NCBI GenBank assembly: GCA_900298985.1
Contig: OMHY01000070.1
Span: 1 to 39,315 of the forward strand
Source of the DNA: Streptomycetaceae bacterium
GTDB taxonomy: Bacteria > Actinomycetota > Actinomycetes > Nanopelagicales > Nanopelagicaceae
Length of the DNA stretch: 39,315 bases
Direction: 5' to 3'
Both the position numbers and the translations under genes were made by a program. Under the pieces are notes generated by a model. That model was given only the letters and a program-made list of their open reading frames with translations. It was not told the origin of the DNA and did not search any database. Below are positions 34,029-39,315 of the stretch, one piece after another; the first letter of the stretch is position 1, and every line of letters begins with the position of its first letter.

Positions 34029-34100
34029 GCCTCCCTAGCTCAGTGGTAGAGCATCCGCCTTGTAAGCGGAAGGTCGTCAGTTCAATCCTGACGGGGGGCT
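34029..34100 (+). tRNA. tRNA-Thr (anticodon UGU)
   Basis: 72 bases fold into a complete cloverleaf: acceptor GCCTCCC with GGGGGGC (one U-G pair), anticodon stem TCCGC/GCGGA around loop CTTGTAA with anticodon TGT at 34061-34063, and T-arm GTCAG-TTCAATC-CTGAC. The discriminator base is T and CCA is not encoded. A membrane-protein gene begins 4 bases later. Confidence 0.95.
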
Positions 34101-34104
34101 CTAT

Positions 34105-34524
34105 ATGTTTAATCTAAAGTATAAACTTACCAAGCGCCAGAAGTTTTGGGAGCGCTTATGGACTGGTTCTATTTTCATTTACACCATTGTGGCAACTATT
34201 GTAGTTTGGAAAGGTCTTTCCAAATATGGAGTAAACCCTTGGATCTTTGCAGTTATTGATGCTATTACCTCTTATACCTACGGTATTACAAGTGCCCGAA
34301 TGGTGATTGCGTTAATAGCAAAAGATATGAAGTTAGCCCGCAAATGGGCGGTAGGGGCAGCGGTTTCATTTGTTACTCCGCAGGCTTATATTCTTATTGC
34401 TGCGCAAAATGCACCTGCAGAGGTTTATAAAATAGTGATTGGGGTAATTCTGGTCTTATTTATATTCACCGCAATCAGCTTGATTATTGATATCAAAAGA
34501 AAGAAAAAGGCGAATAAAGAGTAA
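34105..34524 (+). CDS. Small four-helix integral membrane protein of unknown function
   Basis: 139 residues. A basic head (KYKLTKRQKFWERLW) precedes a helix (about 20-38), a conserved-looking GVNPWIFAVIDAITSYTYG segment with a second helix, and two more helices near 80-97 and 107-128, ending in a basic tail. The positive ends suggest both termini are cytoplasmic. It begins 4 bases after tRNA-Thr and has no ribosome site outside the tRNA, so its mRNA probably arises from processing of a tRNA transcript. I do not recognise the family. Confidence 0.75.
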   Translation: MFNLKYKLTKRQKFWERLWTGSIFIYTIVATIVVWKGLSKYGVNPWIFAVIDAITSYTYGITSARMVIALIAKDMKLARKWAVGAAVSFVTPQAYILIAAQNAPAEVYKIVIGVILVLFIFTAISLIIDIKRKKKANKE

Positions 34525-34544
34525 AAGTATTTGGATAGCCGTGA

Positions 34545-34550
34545 TAGTTT
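34545..34550 (+). promoter_or_regulatory. -10 box of a leaderless promoter for the MFS gene
   Basis: TAGTTT stands 7 bases before ATG 34558. It would lie inside the gene if TTG 34531 were the start. Confidence 0.35.
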
Positions 34551-34557
34551 TCTCAAT

Positions 34558-35811
34558 ATGAAAAATCGGCGGATTCATCCAGCATGGATCGCAGCGGGAA
34601 TTACTTGGCTAACTTTGGTTGCAGCTGCAGGTTATAGGTCCGCACCTTCAGTATTAATTGTGCCTTTAGAAGAATCTTTTAAATGGTCACGTTCTCAAAT
34701 CTCTCTTGCGATATCAGTAAATATTATTTTGTATGGATTAACCGCTCCGTTTACTGCAGCTTTAATGGAAAGATTTACAGTAAGAAAAGTAGTCATGGCT
34801 GCACTTGGAACTGTAAGTATTGGAGCGCTCCTTACAATCTTTATGACTAAGCCTTGGCATTTCTTGTTGCTTTGGGGAGTGATAGTTGGAATTGGGACTG
34901 GATCTATGGCATTAGTCTTTGCAGCAACTATTGCCAACAGATGGTTTGTTAAAAAAAGAGGAATTGTTGTAGGTGCTCTCACCGCTGCCGCCGCCACTGG
35001 ACAATTGATTTTCTTACCGGGGCTTTCTACTTTGGCGATGAATCATGGTTGGAAAAGTGTTTCTATAACAATTGCGGTAGCAGCAGCGTTAGCAATTCCA
35101 TTAATTTGGTGGGGATTAGCGGAAGCTCCACAAGATTTAGGAGTTAAGCCTTATGGAGCAAATCAGGATTGGAAACAACCGGAAAAAAATATTGAACCAT
35201 ATGCTAAAACTGCAATCAGAGTTCTTCAAAAAAGTTCTAGAAAACTTAATTTCTGGCTGCTTTTCGCTACTTTTTTTGTTTGTGGGCTATCAACTAATGG
35301 ATTGATCGGAACTCATTTTATTCCAGCTGCACATGATCATGGAATGAATGAAGTTGTAGCAAGTTCCTTGCTTGCTTTGGTTGGAGTATTTGATGTTGTG
35401 GGTACTTTAGCCTCTGGATATTTAACTGATCGAGTTGATTCCAGAAAACTATTATTTGCATATTATTTGTTGCGCGGAATCTCACTATTACTTTTGCCAT
35501 CAATTCTTTTTTCCACTGTTCATCCATCTACATTGGTCTTTGTAATTTTCTATGGTTTAGATTGGGTTGCAACTGTGCCACCAACTATTAATCTTTGTAG
35601 AAATGTAGTTGGTCCCGATAAGGCTACAGTTGTTTATGGATGGGTATTTAGTGGCCATCAAATTGGTGCATCTGTAGCTGCCATAGGTGCAGCAGTTTTG
35701 CGAGTTAAGTTTGGGGATTATTCAATATCTTTTTATATTGCAAGCGCGCTTTGTATTTTAGCTTCTTTTGCGGTTCTGAAAATTACAAGTCCATCTGGGT
35801 TCCAAGTGTAA
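34558..35811 (+). CDS. Major facilitator superfamily transporter
   Basis: About 417 residues with twelve predicted helices in two halves. Features include the N-terminal RIHPAWIAAGITWL, YRSAPSVLIVPLEESFKWSRSQ, the loop 2-3 region MERFTVRKVVMAALG, and a central cytoplasmic loop near 200-230. It looks like the monocarboxylate/OFA-type MFS group, but the substrate cannot be named. ATG 34558 is supported by a TAGTTT box 7 bases upstream; TTG 34531 would add nine residues. Its last 29 bases overlap the 3' end of kup on the other strand. Confidence 0.85.
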   Translation: MKNRRIHPAWIAAGITWLTLVAAAGYRSAPSVLIVPLEESFKWSRSQISLAISVNIILYGLTAPFTAALMERFTVRKVVMAALGTVSIGALLTIFMTKPWHFLLLWGVIVGIGTGSMALVFAATIANRWFVKKRGIVVGALTAAAATGQLIFLPGLSTLAMNHGWKSVSITIAVAAALAIPLIWWGLAEAPQDLGVKPYGANQDWKQPEKNIEPYAKTAIRVLQKSSRKLNFWLLFATFFVCGLSTNGLIGTHFIPAAHDHGMNEVVASSLLALVGVFDVVGTLASGYLTDRVDSRKLLFAYYLLRGISLLLLPSILFSTVHPSTLVFVIFYGLDWVATVPPTINLCRNVVGPDKATVVYGWVFSGHQIGASVAAIGAAVLRVKFGDYSISFYIASALCILASFAVLKITSPSGFQV

Positions 35812-37645
35812 TAACTCTATTCTCTGGTAATCCAAAATAGGAAGATGCAGTAGCCGAATTTCTATGGAGAAAAGCAAAAGTTTTTTCTGTGAGCCCACGT
35901 AATTTACCTGCGGAAGATTCTACTATTTTTCGATCTGCAAGATAATAAGTGCACTTAGCCTCTTCTGAAAAAGTCATAACATAATTTGTAATTGCTTTTG
36001 GTACATCAACGTCCTGCATATATCCGCCCCAGATATAAAGTTGGCGAACTTTATCACTTATGATTTTAACTCTTGGCTCAGAGGTAACGTAAGGTACATC
36101 TCCCTGAACCACAGTAACAATAAGAATCTGACTAGGGCAAGAATGTAAATTATTGATTTGAGAAGATAAGGCTTGAGGAACTTTCAAAGCTGATGTTGAT
36201 AAGTAGACTCCAGTTTCTTCAATTATTGCAATTTTCTTTTTACTAATTAAACGCTCGATGTCTTCCCAAGTTAGAATTTGCTCCTTTGTTGCCGCTTCTA
36301 GGGCTCTTTGACCAGTTCTCCACGCCCACATCAGATAAGTAATTAAAAGACCAATTAATAATGGCAACCAAGCACCTTTGAATATTTTTGTAACAGTAGC
36401 TAGGAAAAATGATAAATCTATTATAAGTAATCCTGGAATTACTATATAAAGTAATCTCTTGTCCCATTTTAATTTCTCTACGGCAACATAACCAAAGGCT
36501 AAAGTGGTCATTAGCATAGTAGTGGATATTGCAAATGAGTAAGCATTTGCCAGAGCGCTAGAAGCCCTAAAATTTATAACTAAGAATATTGATCCTAATC
36601 CTATGATTAAATTAATTACTGGAACATATATTTGTCCAAATACAGTAGAACTAGTGTGAACAATTTTCATTCTGGGCAATAGTCCTAAGCGAATCGCTTG
36701 CCTTGCTAAAGAGGCGACACCAGTTATGAGTGCTTGAGATGCAATAATCGTAGCCATAGTGGCTATTATTACTAAGTAGATTTTCTCTCCCTTTGTCTGC
36801 GCTGTGGCAAAAAATAGATTTACATTAGTACCAGGATTATCAATTGCAATCACAGCTTGCCCAAAATAATTTAGCACTAAACAGGGAGCAACTATTACAA
36901 ACCAACTAATTCTAATTGGTCGTTTACCAAAATGACCTAAATCTGCATAAAGTGCCTCAGCACCCGTAATAGCCAGAATTACCGAAGAGAGGATAATAAA
37001 AGTGTGTAATTTATGATGGCCTATATATTCAAGGGCGTAAGTGGGAAGAAGTGCTTTCAACACCTGAGGTCTATGTTGTAAATGTATATAGCCAAAATAA
37101 CCGATAGTTAAAAACCAGATCAAAATTATAGGACCAAAAATCTTTCCAATTGCATTAGTACCTTTAAACTGTACTGCAAATAAAATAGTAAGAATTGCCA
37201 CAGTTAGAGGAACCGTGAAGTGCGCAAAACTATTGTCTATTGCCTCCACACCTTCGGTTGCAGATAAAACTGAAATAGCGGGAGTTAACATTCCATCAGC
37301 TACTAAAAGTGCCGTACCTAGCATTAAAGCAATAATAAAATAATAGTTAAAACCTTTATCTGCATTTCTCATTTTATGAGGAAGTAGTGCAAATAAGGAA
37401 AGTATTCCACCTTCTCCATTATTGTCTGCACGCAGAACAAATGATAAGTATTTAACGGAAACTACCAACATTAGTGACCAGAAAATTAAGGATATAACAC
37501 CGTAAATATCATAAACACTCGTGCCAGATGTATCTAAAGATTGACGAAGAGCATAGATTGGACTGGTTCCGATGTCTCCAAAAACAACTCCCAAGGCACC
37601 AAGAGTGAGCATAGCAAGAGAAGTGTTTTTAGTTGTATGTTGCAT
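35783..37645 (-). CDS. kup: KUP-family low-affinity potassium transporter
   Basis: 620 residues. The KUP hallmark GVVFGDIGTSPIYALRQSL lies at the N-terminus, followed by about twelve helices (RADNNGEGGILSLFALLP, ITGAEALYADLGHFGKRPI) and a cytoplasmic C-terminal domain with YFGLPENRVITLGTQ. It takes up potassium, probably with protons. A ribosome site AAAGG lies 5 bases before ATG and TATTAT about 20 bases upstream, so the leader is short; there is no room for a c-di-AMP riboswitch. The C-terminus overlaps the convergent MFS gene by 29 bases. Confidence 0.94.
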   Translation of the reverse strand: MQHTTKNTSLAMLTLGALGVVFGDIGTSPIYALRQSLDTSGTSVYDIYGVISLIFWSLMLVVSVKYLSFVLRADNNGEGGILSLFALLPHKMRNADKGFNYYFIIALMLGTALLVADGMLTPAISVLSATEGVEAIDNSFAHFTVPLTVAILTILFAVQFKGTNAIGKIFGPIILIWFLTIGYFGYIHLQHRPQVLKALLPTYALEYIGHHKLHTFIILSSVILAITGAEALYADLGHFGKRPIRISWFVIVAPCLVLNYFGQAVIAIDNPGTNVNLFFATAQTKGEKIYLVIIATMATIIASQALITGVASLARQAIRLGLLPRMKIVHTSSTVFGQIYVPVINLIIGLGSIFLVINFRASSALANAYSFAISTTMLMTTLAFGYVAVEKLKWDKRLLYIVIPGLLIIDLSFFLATVTKIFKGAWLPLLIGLLITYLMWAWRTGQRALEAATKEQILTWEDIERLISKKKIAIIEETGVYLSTSALKVPQALSSQINNLHSCPSQILIVTVVQGDVPYVTSEPRVKIISDKVRQLYIWGGYMQDVDVPKAITNYVMTFSEEAKCTYYLADRKIVESSAGKLRGLTEKTFAFLHRNSATASSYFGLPENRVITLGTQMDL

Positions 37646-37714
37646 TGTCGCCTTTCCAACAAAATAATAATAGATCGACGACCAGACTTCCCGTCACACC
37701 GAGAAAATCTTATC

Positions 37715-37744
37715 AATTCTATTTAATTCTATTCAATTCTCTTG
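37715..37744. repeat. Three tandem 10-base units across the pirin stop codon
   Basis: AATTCTATTT, AATTCTATTC and AATTCTCTTG lie end to end and span the pirin stop codon (37733-37735). Confidence 0.6.
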
Positions 37745-38791
37745 AATATCTTGCGGAGTGTGATGAATATTATGAATTTCCTGAGAAGTTTTCGTGCTAC
37801 CTAATTTGTGTGAACCATCTTCGCTACTTCTATTTAGCTTGTGATTAGTTGCTGGAATTTTTCCTAATAACCCATTTTGAAAATCTTCAAATGCTTGCAA
37901 AACTTCTCTTTTACTGTTCATTACAAATGGACCCATCCAAGCCACAGGTTCTTTGATTGGTTCTCCTCCTAAAATAAAAACATCTAAATAAGGGGAGCGG
38001 GATTCTTGTGAATCAGCGGCACGAATTAATAATTCATCACCATCACCAAAGACTGTTAATTGACCCATTTGTACTGGATTTAATTGAGTACCCATATATC
38101 CATTTCCAGACAAGGTATAAACCAAAGCATTGTAATTTGGATTCCAAGGTAAATTTAATTGTGCACCAGGTTGAATTGTTGCGTGCACTAAAGTTATTGG
38201 AGTTTGAGTAGAACCAGGACCTTTATGTCCATCAACTTCTCCCGCAATTATTCTGATTAACGCTCCACCATCATGAGATGCAAGGAGTTTTACTTCACTC
38301 GCTCTTAAATCTTGATATGCAGGCGGAGACCATTTTTTTGACGCGGGTAAATTGACCCAAAGTTGAAAACCATGAAAGAGTCCGCCGGAAACAACTAAAT
38401 GCTCAGGGGGAGTTTCAATGTGCAATATTCCGGCGCCTGCTGTCATCCATTGCGTATCTCCATTGGTGATAGTTCCACCGCCACCATTGCTATCTTTGTG
38501 ATCAAATATTCCATCAATAATGTAAGTAACAGTTTCAAAGCCGCGGTGTGGATGCCAAGGAGTTCCTTTTGGTTCACCAGGTGCATATTCCACTTCGCCC
38601 ATTTGATCTAAATGAATAAATGGATCTAAATCAGTTAGAGGGACACCGGCAAATGCACGGCGAACTGGAAAGCCTTCTCCTTCATAGCCTTGAGGTGCGG
38701 TAGTAATTGATTTAACAGTTCTTGTTCTTGCACCAGGTTTGGAAAATACTCGAGGCAATATTGTTATATCTGGAACTGTTACAGCTGGCAT
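37733..38791 (-). CDS. Pirin-family bicupin
   Basis: 352 residues. The N-terminal cupin has the metal-binding pattern TPWHPHRGFETVTYIIDG and AGAGILHIE (three His and a Glu), and FAGVPLTDLDPFIHLDQMG precedes it. The second cupin (about 185-280) lacks those ligands, as usual in pirins. The C-terminal 60 residues are polar and rich in His, Ser and Asn and look unstructured. Pirins bind iron and some oxidise quercetin or act as redox sensors; the role here is not known. A strong ribosome site (GGAAGAGAG) precedes ATG, with TATAAT upstream. Confidence 0.9.
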   Translation of the reverse strand: MPAVTVPDITILPRVFSKPGARTRTVKSITTAPQGYEGEGFPVRRAFAGVPLTDLDPFIHLDQMGEVEYAPGEPKGTPWHPHRGFETVTYIIDGIFDHKDSNGGGGTITNGDTQWMTAGAGILHIETPPEHLVVSGGLFHGFQLWVNLPASKKWSPPAYQDLRASEVKLLASHDGGALIRIIAGEVDGHKGPGSTQTPITLVHATIQPGAQLNLPWNPNYNALVYTLSGNGYMGTQLNPVQMGQLTVFGDGDELLIRAADSQESRSPYLDVFILGGEPIKEPVAWMGPFVMNSKREVLQAFEDFQNGLLGKIPATNHKLNRSSEDGSHKLGSTKTSQEIHNIHHTPQDIQEN

Positions 38792-38828
38792 TTAACTCTC
38801 TTCCAAGGTTTAATTTAACTTTCAACTA

Positions 38829-38857
38829 ATTATATAACAAATAAAAATGCCGGTCTA
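38829..38857 (-). promoter_or_regulatory. Promoter of the pirin gene
   Basis: On the minus strand TAGACC (38852-38857), a 17-base spacer and a perfect TATAAT (38829-38834) precede a leader of about 30 bases with a good ribosome site. Confidence 0.5.
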
Positions 38858-38871
38858 TTCCAAATTCGGAT

Positions 38872-39315
38872 CTAATTTAGAGCTTGAGCTTTGCTTTGCC
38901 AAATTAGAGCGACGCTTACAATCACAATTCCAATACCAGCGGTCCAAGTAAAAGGTTCACTTAATAAAGTCACTCCCAAAATAGTTGCAGTTAAAGGATC
39001 TGCTAATTGCAAAGTTGCAACCGGTCCAGTTGAAGCATGTTGCAATCCTAAAGTTTGAAATGAATTTGCAAATGCCATGGAAACTAAACCTAGAAATAAA
39101 GCAACCAATATTCCACGCAAACTAAAAATCCAATGAAAACTGTGCCCCCAAGCAAATGGAATTAAGCAAATTGAAGAGATTAAATATGCAGTTGCCGGGA
39201 CCTCTAATTGATATTCCTTGCGCCTCATTTCTAACCGAGCGGCATTTAAATAAAAAGCCACTCCAAAACCAGCGGTAAGTGCCATAAAAAAACCAAGCAA
39301 ATCTTTGAAATGAAT
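38872..39315 (-). CDS. EamA/DMT-family transporter, C-terminal half (partial)
   Basis: The frame is open to the right edge; a TTG at 39300 is internal and not taken as the start. About 148 residues are visible with five hydrophobic helices, the last carrying the EamA signature LADPLTATILGVTLLSEPFTW and ending in a short basic tail. EamA proteins export small metabolites such as amino acids with ten helices in all, so about half is missing. The substrate is unknown. Confidence 0.82.
   Translation of the reverse strand: MHFKDLLGFFMALTAGFGVAFYLNAARLEMRRKEYQLEVPATAYLISSICLIPFAWGHSFHWIFSLRGILVALFLGLVSMAFANSFQTLGLQHASTGPVATLQLADPLTATILGVTLLSEPFTWTAGIGIVIVSVALIWQSKAQALN

Noticed and set aside
37646-37732. 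c-di-AMP riboswitch upstream of kup
   Set aside because: Only 87 bases separate kup from pirin and no matching fold is visible.
1-39315. CRISPR array, insertion sequence, prophage or origin
   Set aside because: No regularly spaced repeats, transposase or integrase motifs, phage genes or DnaA-box cluster were seen.

Overview
The window looks like a piece of chromosome from a very small-genome, AT-rich, free-living actinobacterium. The best guess is the freshwater acI / Nanopelagicales group. This rests on recognisable actinobacterial genes (a GlnR-type regulator, the mycothiol glycosyltransferase MshA, a PhoU/SenX3/RegX3 set, CarD, a MutT1-type NUDIX-phosphatase fusion), on strong AT bias, on very short spacers and on mostly leaderless promoters. 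The taxon is an inference; the gene families are read from the sequence.

Left part (1-13857), an envelope and accessory region. A giant secreted or surface protein built from repeated Ig-like modules (open at the left edge) is followed 12 bases later by a smaller secreted protein ending in the same two modules. After a gene-free stretch of about 330 bases comes a MacAB-like exporter: a membrane-fusion protein with a long coiled coil, an ABC ATPase and an FtsX-type permease. A membrane-anchored Gly/Asn/Gln-rich protein is coupled to it. Next is a flavin redox module: a six-helix di-heme ferric-reductase-like protein with an FAD/NAD(P) domain, an exported FMN-binding-domain protein, and an ApbE-type FMN transferase that probably flavinylates it.

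Middle part (14015-17177): a PfkB sugar kinase, an aldose-1-epimerase relative and a class III PLP aminotransferase, all on the plus strand, ending tail to tail with glnR.

Core part (17174-33212). A divergent glnR / fur pair is followed by ygfZ, a 37-residue membrane peptide, a nitrobindin-like protein, mshA and gpmA. The phosphate regulation locus comes next (phoU divergent from senX3-regX3), then a lipoprotein, carD, a fused ispDF, cysS, rlmB, ppk, mutT1 and ppx. Phosphate sensing, polyphosphate synthesis and a Ppx/GppA phosphatase therefore lie within about 11 kb.

Right part (33252-39315): a Pr6Pr membrane protein gene broken by one in-frame TAG, tRNA-Thr(UGU), a small membrane protein, an MFS transporter that overlaps the convergent kup potassium transporter, a pirin, and the C-terminal half of an EamA transporter running off the right edge.

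A recurring signal is a TAnnnT hexamer placed 6 or 7 bases before the start codon, seen for at least 13 genes (often GTG starts). It implies leaderless transcripts and was used here to choose several start codons.
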